From Cunninghamia lanceolata (Eukaryota > Streptophyta > Pinopsida > Cupressales > Cupressaceae): 64,000 bases of DNA. Position 1 is the first letter of the stretch, and each line of letters begins with the position of its first letter. The notes under the pieces are model-generated. The model searched no databases. It had not been told where the DNA came from and worked only from the letters and a program-made list of their open reading frames with translations. The position numbers and the translations under genes are program-made. Of the stretch, positions 22,938 through 34,239 are shown one piece after another. The DNA is taken from NCBI GenBank assembly GCA_027924645.1, contig BSBN01000844.1, positions 62,001-126,000 on the forward strand, read 5' to 3'.

Positions 22938-25900
22938 ATGGGGATCAAGAAGAAATCTAAGCCTGAAACGTCTGAAGGGTTCCTTCAAGATCAGGCCTCG
23001 GCTGATGTGTTGAGGAATGTAGGGTGGTTGGAGTTCTTCGAGAAATTTGAAGGCTAGCAAGAAGATATAGTGGATCAATTCCTCTCTAATCTGAAGAACA
23101 ACTAGACAAAGGTGCAAGGAGTGACAATTGTTGTCTCAACCACCATCATCAGTCACATATCTGGCTTCCTAGAAGAAGGTGAGAGGTTTTACCATCTTAA
23201 AACTCTCTGCTCTGAATTAATCAAAACTTTCTTAGTAGATAATGACCCTGAGGTACAATTACATTTAAATAAAGGAGAAGTAAAAGGTATCATTAGGACT
23301 TCATTTCCTTGGCCATGGCAATCTTTGGCCATGTGGTTGATGAAGTACTTCACCTGTGATGGGCAATTTTCACTAGTGTTAGGGCCCATCATGAAAATGT
23401 TAATTTTCCTAAGGCATGGACATGTCCATCCTAAATATAGCATAAACCTCCCAAATTTCATGCATTCTACATTAGTAGCCTCAACATACAAATATCAGTA
23501 GGCGAAGGGTCCTATGAAACACCATGGACTTGTTCAATTGATTGTCAAACACCATTTTATCTCTAGAAGAGGAGGCGAGGCTTTATGGAAGTCATTTTTG
23601 GATGACATGCATAAAGCCAAGAAGAAAAGCAAAAAACCTACTAAAGAGGCACCCTCCTCCACTCAGGAAACTGAAGAAAAGGAAGCCTCTACTTCACCCT
23701 TAGCTACTAGGAAAAGTAAGAGAAAGAATAATATAGCAGAGGAAATACCCTCTTCCATTCCGCAAACAACACATGAGAGTCCAACAACAACTATTGATAA
23801 GAGGAAAAAGGGTAAGGAGACTGTGGGAAAACCCTCAGCTACACTTGAACATGAGGAAGAAACAACTGAAGAACAACCCTTTAGAATAACTTTCTCAGCA
23901 AAAGGAAACTAACCCTAGCTGAGGAATTGACCCCAGCTGGGGAAGTAAATGGTGTTGTAATTATAGAGGAAGAACTAGTAGAAGAGTCTTCCAAGACGCT
24001 CAAACCTAAGAAACATAAAGAGAAGGTAAAGGGAAAGGATACAGTAGGGAGGCCTCCAAGAACTCCTAAGTCTAGTAAGCATAAGAAAACAGAGGAGGAC
24101 TCAGATAGTTTAGATGAAATTCCCTTGGTAAGAAAAAGTATAAGAAGATGAGTGATCGAGAGACATGCTCCAGAGACCACTACCCCTCCAACTATCCAAG
24201 TTATAGAGATCCTTGAACCACAAGATACCCAAGCTCTAGAGGTGGCATACAGTGAGGCCCTAACCATCTCTTTAGATTTTGAAGGAGATATACCAGTGCT
24301 AGAGACACATCCAAAACCAATGCTCTAGAGAAGCAAGAGGAAGAGACAACCCACTCAAGGAGAAAAGGATACTGCCCTCCTAGCCGAAGTCCTTATGGGA
24401 TTCAGGACTTCCATGACTTCTCCTCAAGAGCAAGCCATGCCATCACATGCCCTAGCCCCTATAGCAGACCAAGAAATGGGGGAACAAGAAGAGGCATAGT
24501 AGGAGAAGGAAGAAGAACATGAGGAGTATGCTAACATTGGTGAATCAGGTGATATGGAAATCCCAAATGAAGGATTGGTAGAGGGATTAGAAATAGAAAA
24601 TTATTCACATCCCTCTGACCAAGAGGATATTGAAATTCCAAGGGAACAACAATTAATGGAGGAGATTGAAGACTTGAAAAGATTGATGTGGAGAAAACAT
24701 TTGGTTATCACTGAGCTCAAGAAGGTCATGAATGAAAAGGAGATAGTTAAAAACCAACAAATTGATGGGATGAAGAAGGAAGTAGAGGAGAATAAAAAGA
24801 TCATTGACACCAAGGAGGCTAAGATCCAGAAAAAGGATGCAGTGGTGACAGAACATTTCTAGTGTTATCCAGGCCAGGGATAATAGCATTACCTTGATCT
24901 CACCCATGATTGATAAATTGCAAAGCCAAGCCTGGGAACTCACAAGGGCCAATAATAAGATAGATGACCAAGCAAAGCTACTTCAAGAATTGACCAATCT
25001 AGTTGCTACTACTGAACAAGGAACTCAAACAAATGCATATTTGGGGATACTTCCAATAGACATTCCTAGAGCCCTATTCCATTGGGAAATGAGATGCAGG
25101 GAGTTAGAGGGAACAATTATGATGCTACAATTAAAAAGGGCAGTGACAACCATGATAGAAAAGGTAAAAACTCTAGAAGATAAAGTCACCACTGTCGCCA
25201 CCCTCTTAGCTGAAATCATAGCCTACAGACCCCCCAGTGGTAGTTATGCTCTATTTTTACAAGAGAGGATCCTCCAAAGGAAGATATCATTAGTTCTTTC
25301 TTATTCAACTAAGAATATATAGGATGGGAAGGAATTCCTTGAGGTGTACATGAAGAGTATAGAGGAAGATAAAAAAATTTTGTGTGAATTGTATTTACAT
25401 AATTTCTTCATAGAAGACCACACTTTCTTCATGAACTTCTTTGTAGATGACTGCCATCTAAGAGCATTTATGTCACTAATGAGGAATTATCAGATCTAGA
25501 ATGAATGAATGGAAGCTTACACCAAGAAGGATGCAGATATAGGCCTATTCCTTAGGAGAGATTGTCTAAATCCCATGGCCTTTGAAATTCATTTCAGAGT
25601 AGCAATTTATTCCCCAACAGGTAAAACAAAAATTATGCCCCTATATCAACAACACCTACAGGAGTGTGCTATTGAATTTGGTTTAATCATGCATAACTCA
25701 TCCAATCAAATCATGACCATTTGTAAGAAAAGATGGAATACTCTCACTTCAGAGTAGAAAATGAAAGAAGTGATGTCTCTAGCCAACCTTAGGTGGTTTA
25801 TGAGAAAAGAAAGGGGAATGTCCAAGTTGAAGGACAAATATAAGTAGGATTGGATAGGGGGACACTCCAAGCCACCCCTCATCATTGATTCATTACCCAT

Positions 25901-26060
25901 ATGGGATGAGAAGATGAAGGATGTTAAATTTCAAGAATGGTTGAAATAGGTTGAATAGTTCAAGGGGAATGGCAACACAAACTTCACAACTTGCTCAACT
26001 TTTGAAAAGGAATACAATCTCACCGATAAATTATACCAGCTCAACAAGTCTAGATTATGA
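22938..26060 (+). pseudogene. ~1,040-codon ORF between integrase and 3' LTR (env position)
   Basis: The frame starts at the ATG at 22938 (MGIKKKSKPE) and reads to a TGA at 26058. It makes two compensating frame changes, near 23910 and near 24870, and carries in-frame stops such as 23052, 23103, 23502 and 25755. Order of parts: globular N-terminus with WLEFFEKFEG and WPWQSLAMWLMKYFTCDGQF; a Lys/Ser/Thr/Glu-rich middle at 23600-24150 (KKKSKKPTKE); an acidic stretch at 24480-24660; a coiled coil at 24650-24850 (LKRLMWRKHLVITELKKV); and a C-terminal helical part. The N-terminus recalls the putative plant transposon protein family found in such elements, from memory only. I see no signal peptide and no clear membrane anchor, so calling it env would go beyond the sequence. 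Confidence 0.7.
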
Positions 26061-26083
26061 AAGTGCAGGAAGACCTGTAAACC

Positions 26084-26100
26084 CTTAGGCTTGGGGGAGA
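26084..26100 (+). other. polypurine tract
   Basis: The run ttaggcttgggggaga directly precedes TG-starting candidates for an LTR at 26101, 26104 or 26108 (tgttaggtagcac). It lies about 25 bp after the ORF stop, the expected place for priming of plus-strand DNA. Confidence 0.65.
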
Positions 26101-26950
26101 TGATGAGTGTTAGGTAGCACTCATTTAAATATACCTTTTTACTCCCTTTTTCCCATCTATTCCTACTACCTATCCTAGTATTTGCATTATAGAGACTGAA
26201 AAGTCTTGTTTAATTATGCTAATTAGAGATGAAGTGCTAAAGATTATTGTTCTAATGAAAAGACTTATGTTGCAGTGAAACTGATGAAATTGTACAAAAT
26301 TATCTCTTTTTGGTTTCATAGGTGTCTATTTCATAGGCGGTGGACAATTTTGAAGAACTTTGGAGGTAATCCTAATTATCTCTGGAGCCTGGTATGAAGG
26401 ACACTATAAGGTACTCCAATGTTTTCCAGCTTGTTGGAGGATATCTGGAGTAGGAAGTAGAGTATAGAAGATGGTGATCTTTGGAGCCATGTTTCAGTAG
26501 CTTCTTGGAGCATCTCTGGAGCTGCTGGCAATAGCCTGACATCTCTAGAGCTACACAAAATCTCTAGCACCATTGACTATGAGGAATCTCTAGGGTGGCT
26601 GAAGTGCTACGGAGCTCTCCTATTCAGGTCTGAGTGTTCCAGAAAATGACTCTAGTTGTCCACGAGGACATGATACACTTTCACTTGTTTTTGCATGAGA
26701 TTAGTAGATTTCTCTCGGTCCACTATTTTAGTAAATTAATTTCCTTTTTATCAGGCCTTGCTACCTATTATTGTTATAAGTTAAACTCTAGATCTAATGG
26801 TACCTTCAGTATCACTAGAGTCCTCTTTCAGACTTTGCATGATAATATTTTAGATAGATAGTTGCATTTTTTAGTTTAGAATAAGAAATTGTTTATATCT
26901 CAAGATGAACTGTTTAGGTAAAATAGTTAACTCTAGTAATATTATGTCGC
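26101..26950 (+). repeat. start of the 3' LTR of the Athila-like relic
   Basis: Non-coding sequence after the polypurine tract. No second copy is in the window, so the right end cannot be set. The part 26370-26620 is rich in tctggagc, tctagagc and related hexamer-scale repeats, echoing ctctagagct at about 22038 in the spacer of the same element. Confidence 0.5.
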
Positions 26951-28389
26951 TTAGACTGATATATATTAGGATAGGAATGTCATGCCCACATTTTCCTTGT
27001 GGTCACAACACACATCACACGTGTCATAGCCACATCTGTTATGTGGTTATGACATGAGATATGAAAAACTTTTCTCACACTGTCCTAAAAACCCCCTCGC
27101 ATGCGTAAGCATGCTCGGCGGTGTTCTCTCATGGCGAAAATACTACAGCTTTCGGCGGGATATAAGTACAATTGCATGCAACCAGACGCAAGCAGACCAA
27201 CAAGAAGGTCTCTACGACGCCGTTTACGTCATTGCAAGAGTGAGATTACCAAAGTTCCTAAATCTAAATCTCGGCAAATTTTGGCAGCATAACGCCTTAC
27301 GGCGTTAGTGGGAATTACGCAGCACTCATTTATGCACGTGGTTCACTGATAGATTAACAACTTCCCACGACGCCTTGTTCCGACTAAACCGACTAGTGAT
27401 CTCCCTATTTAGTCAATTTTCAGCAAGGCACAGTTGTCTGTCTCCTCTCTTGTTTCTTGAAACATACTCCTCCTACGACTTAGCATTCTCAACAAGGCGG
27501 TTTGTTTGCTCTCTCTTCCCTTTTCTCTGGGTCTTAATTTTGATTGTATTTTTATCGCGCTCACCTTAACTATTTCTGTGATAATTTAGTTTGTTTATAT
27601 TTCGGTCTCTCTCTCTTTCATTTTCCTTTCTTCAAATTGGGCATCAATCAGGGTTATCACTGTTTCTATTGTTAATATTAAACCTAACGTCTGGATGATC
27701 CAGGTCACATAGGCTGGTTTACTACTTCGCTGGACTCGGTCTCCTAGTCTTCTCCGATTCTAGGTTTCTTCTCTTGTATATCTTACTTAAACTTGTTCCT
27801 AAGCAAATTTTGGCTAGAGGGTCCATCGACTTAGTTCTCTTATCCCATGTGGGAATTGTCACGCATTTTCTCCTCTATGTTTTTCCAATGTTACTTTTTC
27901 TTCTTCTGACTCTCTTACAGGTTTACTTATATGGACGTTTACTACAGTTGAGATTAAAATGGCCTCACATGGAATTTCTGTGATGACTCCTTAAGTTTAT
28001 TTCCAGTGACCTTTTAAGCATGGTGACGTGTAATTTTTCCTCTTCATTTTCCCGGTTATTGAACCGCGTTGATAGTGAAACTTCTAAGAAACTCTTCCCA
28101 GGTAACACAGTATATTCCTTTATGCTCTCATTAAATTATATTTTATTTTCTCTTATCTATAATTACTGTTGTTATTATTACTAATCAGTATTATTAATAC
28201 TCTTATTGTAAATCATTTACTATTGTTAATACATGTAGGACGCTCTCCACTTTATAAAACCCAGATCATGGAAACATAAATTCTTTGGTTGCTGTGTTCA
28301 ACACTTAATAAAAACTAACTGTGAAAATATTTGTTTTTTTGTTTTATTTTTGTATATCCATGTGTCACATTTTGTCAAGATTTTAAACG
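26951..28389 (+). other. CpG-rich patch, no gene recognised
   Basis: The patch 27080-27420 keeps many CG dinucleotides (cggcgg, gacgccg, acgccttacggcg), unlike the surrounding AT-rich DNA. A hairpin lies at 27023-27053 with 13-bp arms and one mismatch. A TATA-like tataagta occurs at about 27161. No convincing coding frame follows; ORFs at 27054-27308 and 27375-27569 have no family features. It could be an LTR whose start is tgtcatgcccac near 26980, or a gene promoter fragment. Confidence 0.4.
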
Positions 28390-28649
28390 AGAGCCCAATA
28401 AAATGGCTCATAGAACTTCTCCTATATATATATATATATATTTAATTATACATGTAGTTGACGAAATTGTGCTTTTAATTTGTTTCTCAAACTCCACGTC
28501 ATCCCTTTTATATATATATCTATATATATATATAGATATATATTAATTATTTCATTATATATTGCTATATACATAGATATATATAGTATCTATATATGCT
28601 TATATATATGGCAATTATAATGTATTCATTTCAAAATAGACCAATTATG
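28390..28649 (+). repeat. AT/TA microsatellite tract
   Basis: Interrupted (ta)n and tatatc blocks at 28423-28442 and 28508-28610. Confidence 0.9.
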
Positions 28650-28960
28650 TGTTAGGGCCAAAAGCCCTAACATTTTTTTTTTGTTTTGTTTTAGACACAG
28701 CCAGCGGCGGATATGGGCGGTGGTGGCCGCAGCGGAGACAGGGTCGGCCGCGTAGAGGGAAGGCCTGTGTAGGCCGCGGGGTTCCAAAGGAAAAGGGGGG
28801 ATGTGGGGAGGGGCGGAGCCCCACCCACATCCCACGATGTGGGGTGTGGGTGGGGCTCCGCCCCTCCCCATACCTCTGTTTTATAAAAACGGGGGCTGCG
28901 ATGGGGTTTACTCCCCACCGCCCACCTTGTATTATGCCTCGACTGTGTAGAATACATAGC
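28650..28960 (+). other. GC-rich island between two AT microsatellites
   Basis: A perfect 9-bp inverted repeat (tgttagggc / gccctaaca, loop caaaa) at 28650-28672 is followed by a T-rich run and then strongly GC-rich DNA to about 28930. The contrast with (ta)n blocks on both sides is abrupt. Frames of 60-124 codons exist on both strands but have the composition of translated low-complexity DNA. No known gene is recognised. A foreign or mobile insertion is likely. Confidence 0.5.
28804..28870. repeat. strong 31-bp-arm inverted repeat
   Basis: Arms 28804-28834 and 28840-28870 pair at 30 of 31 positions around a 5-base loop (cgatg). The arms are about three-quarters G+C (core ggggcggagccccac), so the transcript of either strand would form a very stable hairpin. 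Confidence 0.92.
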
Positions 28961-29029
28961 GACTACAAAAAGTTCGACAGTCATAAACTTTATTCAGTTT
29001 TGTGCTTTTTCAATGATATATGATATCAC

Positions 29030-29199
29030 TAATATATTTATATATATATATATATATATTTATATATTTATATATATATATATATATACATTTTTATATA
29101 GATTCATATTTCAGTCTCTTTAATAAAACAATTTATTCAGTTTTCTATTATTTTGTCAAAATGATAATTAATAAAAACTGTTAAATATATATATATATA

Positions 29200-29266
<67 letters not shown>

Positions 29267-29440
29267 TTATATATATATATATATTTTTATATGTATATAT
29301 ATATATATATTTCATAATTTTCTCAAATTAAATACCTTATTCATTTTTCTTGTAGTCAGTTAAAACGATCAAGTATTAATTAAATAAAATTCTATATATA
29401 TATATAAAGATATATATACATATAGATATATATATATATA
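29030..29440 (+). repeat. long AT/TA microsatellite
   Basis: Near-continuous (ta)n interrupted by tttatat blocks at 29036-29095, 29185-29310 and 29395-29442. Confidence 0.92.
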
Positions 29441-32400
29441 CACTTAAGAAAAATGAAGTTTTAATCAGTATACTTAGGCAATAATACATGTCCATTTCAA
29501 CTCTTAGGACAACCAGAAGTAATTATAATAGATTTTCTTTAAAACTTACAAAATAACTAAATCCATTATTCCTTATGAAGGAGAAAACTTAATCATTTAA
29601 AACTAACTTAGCCATTAGAACAGTAAATCATAAAACTGATCTTTCAACGAATTAAGCAATTCCAAACTTTCAATTACATAAACAAACTCAGATTAGATTG
29701 CAAATAAGAGATGAACTCTTCCTTTCATTAACATATTAACCAAAATTTTATAAGGTTTACAAAACAACAAACTTGAAACTTTAAGGTATTTGTTTACCAC
29801 ATTCATATTACAGAAAGTTAATTCTTCCACTACAAATAGCAAGAGAATAAATTTTAAACCATGGATACAACAACTAATTTCCCAGATATGAACAATATAC
29901 AACTGATAGCTTGTGACAATCAAGTAAAAACAATCCATCAATAACAAGATCAGGGAGGTGATTTCCTTCACTCCCAGGGTAACAATAAATTACAACAATA
30001 TCAAGAGAGGTGCTCTCTCTTCAACTCTCATGAAATGAACCTGGCCTAATTCTCATGACAAAGAAGAATAACTGTTTCTTCACAAATATAACTCCTCCCA
30101 AGCCAACCAGAAGCTCCAAGAGAAAACCTGCGTATCAAAGACAAACAAAGAAGAAAACACCACTCATCTAGCTCTCCTCCCTTCCGTAGACCTGCAAGAG
30201 GGTCACCCCCGAGCTAGGGAGACCATACTCACACCTGGGTAACTCAAACACTCCACTTTCCAACAGTAACAACAACAATCCCAAAGCACACAAACACCCG
30301 TGGGTCATTTACACAACACAGAAACTCAACTACAGTGAGTTTCATAAGGGGCAGGAGAGTGGACACACTCGACTCCAGAGTGTCACCCTGACAGATAAGT
30401 TAACCAATACAATTTCTCTTGGTCTCAAACCAAGTTTGATCACAAATTCTTAAGAAATCTGTATATGACTCTCAAGTCAAAGATACAGACACAGATACAT
30501 GCCCTCAAGGCTTTCAACATCCCAAAAGATGGAAACAGGTATGCACCTGAGGAGGATCTCTCCTCCCCTACCCCAAACTTGATGAGCATTTCTCCCAAGT
30601 GGGAGAAGCTCTGTCAAACAACCCGACAACAAACCCCACAGAAAACAAATCTAAACACAAATTCACACACTTTACATACACATTCAGCTATACGAAACAA
30701 AGGTAAAATTCAAACCAACCTTACAAAGCCTTCCTGGAATGAAGCTGTTGCAGAGCCCACAGAGTTCTCTTCCAACCTTAGCCACCAAATCCCTCTCCCT
30801 TCTCTCTTCTGCAAGCTAACTTTTCTATTTTTGGTAAAACAGAATGAAAGTTTCCCCACAATTCAACTCCCTTCCTCTCCCCTCAAAATTGGAAACAAAT
30901 AACTCCATTTCTTTTCAGTTTCGAGGAATGGGGAGGTGACACTTGTCACCTCCTCACCCTTCCCCAAAACCACTATTCTGTCCTGGTGGCTTATGTCACT
31001 CACCCATCCCTAGAGTACTCCTTATCCCTTTCCTCCTGTCATTTCTCTTTCGCATGGGAGAAATAAAAGGAGTTAAAGGAGTAAAAGACAGGTGACCCAT
31101 GCCTCTTCTTCCCTCCTTCACATGGGTGGCCCCACAGCACATGGGGGAATCTCACTAATGGAGGGGGTGACTTCAAGTCAATCCTTCAATAATGGATGGG
31201 CTTGTAGTCATCTCTTACCTTGGGAATTGTAGAGGGGATGGGTTGGGTGTTGGTACAACCCATCATGTCCCCTCCATACCTCCAATTTTCGCCACTTAAC
31301 TTCAGGGGGAAGTTAAGATGACTAGATGGAGGTTACTCAAGGGTTACCCATGCCAAATGGGCCCCTGGACCCATGGGTATAACCCAGGGTCAACTTTAAC
31401 CCATACAAAACACCCCCGGGTCAAGGTAAAGCACAAGAAAAGGCCTCATAAATTTAAATAAAATAAGGAAATTCAAATTCAATCTCTTTACAACACAAAT
31501 TATAAAATAATGTTACATGAGGGTAACCTAACCCACTCGACCATACGAAAGACCACATTACATCATTACATCAAACACAAAGAGATCTTGGTTCCTCGTG
31601 GAATCAGATCGGCTTAACAAGGAATAACAAATAACAAGGTGCGAAATGATCTCCGAAATCTGTGGTTCGATTAGTAATTCCTGCACACTAAATTACAAGA
31701 TCAGTAACCACATAAAATCATCATAGCCGAAGCAACTTAAAAACATGCATTATCATGACATAGGACTAATTAACAATAATGAAATCATATTACAATTTTC
31801 CATCATCACCTAATTAATTTTTTTCTGAAATGTAAACTTATCCAAACATCACCCAATTAGTTTTTCCGAAATCATAATAAAGTTTAATAGTTTGACAATT
31901 CCGGGAACTGCTTTCCCACAAATATAAAAAGTAATAATAACAGTAATGTAAATAGTCATAACAACAGAAGTAAAAAGGGCAGTCCTCACAAGGAACAATA
32001 GAATAATAATTAGGATTTTATAGTAGTATTATGTAATTTCATTTTTAGAGTAGAAACATATACTTTTGAATATAATATACTTTGATAGACTAGATTAAAG
32101 GGAGTTGTGGTGTTACACTTTTATTTTGAGTTTCTTGTTTAGCCTTTGGTTCTGAAGGTGTGGAACAATAACCCACTCCCACCAACGGATAGGAGGCTAG
32201 TATCTTTGCTTTGTTGTCTTATTACAATTTTCATTAGAAGTATAATTTTCCTACTTCCATAGGATAGATCAATTATTGTCAAAGTAGTTCAGTTTCCATT
32301 TAAATGCATGTTCTAGTTTTTGTGTGAATTAGATAGATTCCTTCAAAAAATTATTGCTTTAGTATTTAGATCAAATTTCCTTTCAAGTAGATGATTACCA

Positions 32401-32540
32401 ACATTGATTTATTAGGATAGTTTAATTCAGTATGTTAGCTAAGGACTATTGATTATTAGGTTCCTTATTGCAAATAGCTGAGGACATAACCCTGGATTTG
32501 ACACATGAAAACATGATCAAATGCCAAGGTACAATGACAC
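29441..32540 (+). other. 3.1 kb without a recognised gene; possible minus-strand LTR end at 32117
   Basis: The longest ORF (30465-30902, 145 codons) has no domain. Plus-strand text ggtgttaca at 32109-32117 is TGTAACACC on the minus strand, a common plant gypsy LTR start, so a solo LTR in minus orientation may end here. No partner copy or primer site is seen. The part 30000-31420 is C-rich and higher in GC than its surroundings. Confidence 0.35.
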
Positions 32541-32888
32541 TTGTCAAGGAGTAAAATCAGATGGAGTCCTCATGATAGCTCTATTGTTAAATTAAATTTT
32601 AATGGTGCTTATAGGGGGAACCTAGGTGTATCAGGGGTTAGATATGTTATAATGGATAATAAAGGGGCTTTACTTTCAATTCTGGTAATTAAACTTCCTA
32701 ATGGGACCAATAATGAAGTAGAGGCTCAGGCTCTCCTCATGGGACTAACATTAGAAAAAATAAAGAACTACAAAAGGCACATGATTGAAGGGGATTCCAT
32801 GAATATTATCAATGCAATTAAACATAGATCATGTTGGGTCTTTCTCTCCAAATCGATAGAGGGTTTGCCAGTTCCAATGCACAGGTAG
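32541..32888 (+). pseudogene. RNase H domain fragment, probably from a LINE-type retroelement
   Basis: The frame reads W-SPHDSSIVKLNFNGAYRGNLGVSG, then VIMDNKGALLSILV, NGTNNEVEAQALLMGL and MIEGDSMNIINAI. These are the strand-1, strand-3, helix-A and strand-4 signatures of plant reverse-transcriptase-like RNase H (RVT_3 type). Catalytic positions: the family D in NFDGA is N here (NFNGA), the Glu of NNEVEAQAL is kept, and the Asp of EGDS is kept. The domain stops at 32888. The downstream text to 33100 keeps no obvious homology. There is no reverse transcriptase upstream, so it is an isolated fragment of a non-LTR element or of a captured domain. Confidence 0.75.
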
Positions 32889-34239
32889 ATTCGGCCAACA
32901 AATACAGGAGGTTGCATGAGCTACCTCCCCTTCACTTCTGGTTTTGCTGCACCAAGCAGGGTATCCCTATAGCTAAAGATTTAACTTTGACTCACCCAAT
33001 GACAAAAAGGTTTAGCTTTACAATAAAGGCAGAATACTCTCATGTTTGGACCAAGATTTGCATGATAGGTCACAAGTTTGGCAATGTTCTTGGACATATC
33101 TAACTAGTTAGGGATGAGAGTATGTAGGGGTCCTATTTCTACTCCTACAAACTAATAGGTTGCAGATTTGAAATGATTTGTTTTGAAAATTTGGATGCAA
33201 GATAGGGGTTTTGGATCATAACTACTACACAAAGGCAGACCGGTGCCTATCTCGGGGAAAGGAGTCAACTAGACGTATACAAATGAATTATTTGCACAAA
33301 CTCAATAGAGATTCAAGTTTCAAGGGGTTAGAATTGGTATTTGCCTTACAAACACCACCAAAGACTTAGTATTTAGCTACCTCTACTTACACATATCCCA
33401 GCTGACATACATTCTTCTTCATACTTAACCTAAAACAATTTAATCCACTCCTTGAATGGAAGTCACAGATCAAGCATGCAATACAGAAAGTCTATATTCT
33501 AGAATCTGAGGAACCCTTAGCAACCAAATTCAGAAGAAGGGATGCATACAACAAATGGAGACAAACAGCTAAACACATGCCATGAAGCATTTTTCATATA
33601 AAAATGACATGAAACTGAACATGTATGCAACATGCATTCAAATTCAACTCATAAACTCCAAAAGACACAGAACAACCCAAAAAAGCTCTATTTTCGTTAT
33701 TCCTCCCAAAAAATTGCCCAAGTCTTCAACAACCCTGAAAAATGAGTAACACAGTTCTCCTATATATCAAGAATGTGTACTCAGCAATTAATTACATGGT
33801 CTTTTCAAAAATGTTGCCAGATATAATACACCATCAGAATGGCACCCAAAACATTCAATGCAGCCAAAAGAAATAGAGGAAAGAGCAGGTGAGATTGGGA
33901 AACATGCAGCTAACTGGAGATTTTCTCCTTTAAGATGGTAGTTGGCCTATCAATCCATCGACCCATACCTCTGCAATTTTGTCATTAATGGCCTACCAAC
34001 CTGCGGCCTCTGGAAACACAGCAGTTGCATGCACTGAAGTTTCTTTCCATTTGAAATGCAACTCTAAACACATACAAATATCTTCCTGTTCTTGAAAGTT
34101 TGAATGATGGCTATTGATTCATTTCCTCCTGCCGAGATCTGTGGCTTCAAATCATGCTGAAAAGTCCACAACCAATGAAATCATGCCACGTAGGTAGCTT
34201 TCTCTCCTTTGACTTTTCACAGCATAAAAATACCTCATG
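32889..34239 (+). other. intergenic, nothing recognised
   Basis: Short ORFs only; no family, repeat or RNA signature seen. Confidence 0.45.

Larger units (their letters stand above)
21156..26950 (+). mobile_element. 3' part of an Athila/Tat-like Ty3/gypsy element
   Basis: The order is integrase C-terminus (21156-21860), a ~1-kb spacer, a ~1,040-codon ORF (22938-26060), a polypurine tract (about 26084-26100) and LTR-like sequence from about 26101. The 5' LTR, gag, protease, RT and RNase H are absent, so it is a 5'-truncated relic. Athila elements are known for an extra ORF between pol and the 3' LTR, which fits. The right limit is a guess. Confidence 0.75.

Noticed and set aside
22938..26060. 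Calling the env-position ORF an envelope gene
   Set aside because: No signal peptide, cleavage site or transmembrane anchor is visible; the hydrophobic stretch near 23130 is too weak. Position alone is not evidence.
28626..29023. Overlapping ORFs of 61-124 codons on both strands of the GC island
   Set aside because: Their composition simply follows the GC-rich hairpin DNA, both strands are open together, and no domain is visible.
30465..30902. 145-codon plus-strand ORF
   Set aside because: Low-complexity Ser/Thr/Pro/Asn composition, no domain and no supporting context.
32109..32117. Confident solo LTR ending at 32117
   Set aside because: Only the TGTAACACC start on the minus strand supports it. 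No partner copy, primer site, purine tract or target duplication was found.
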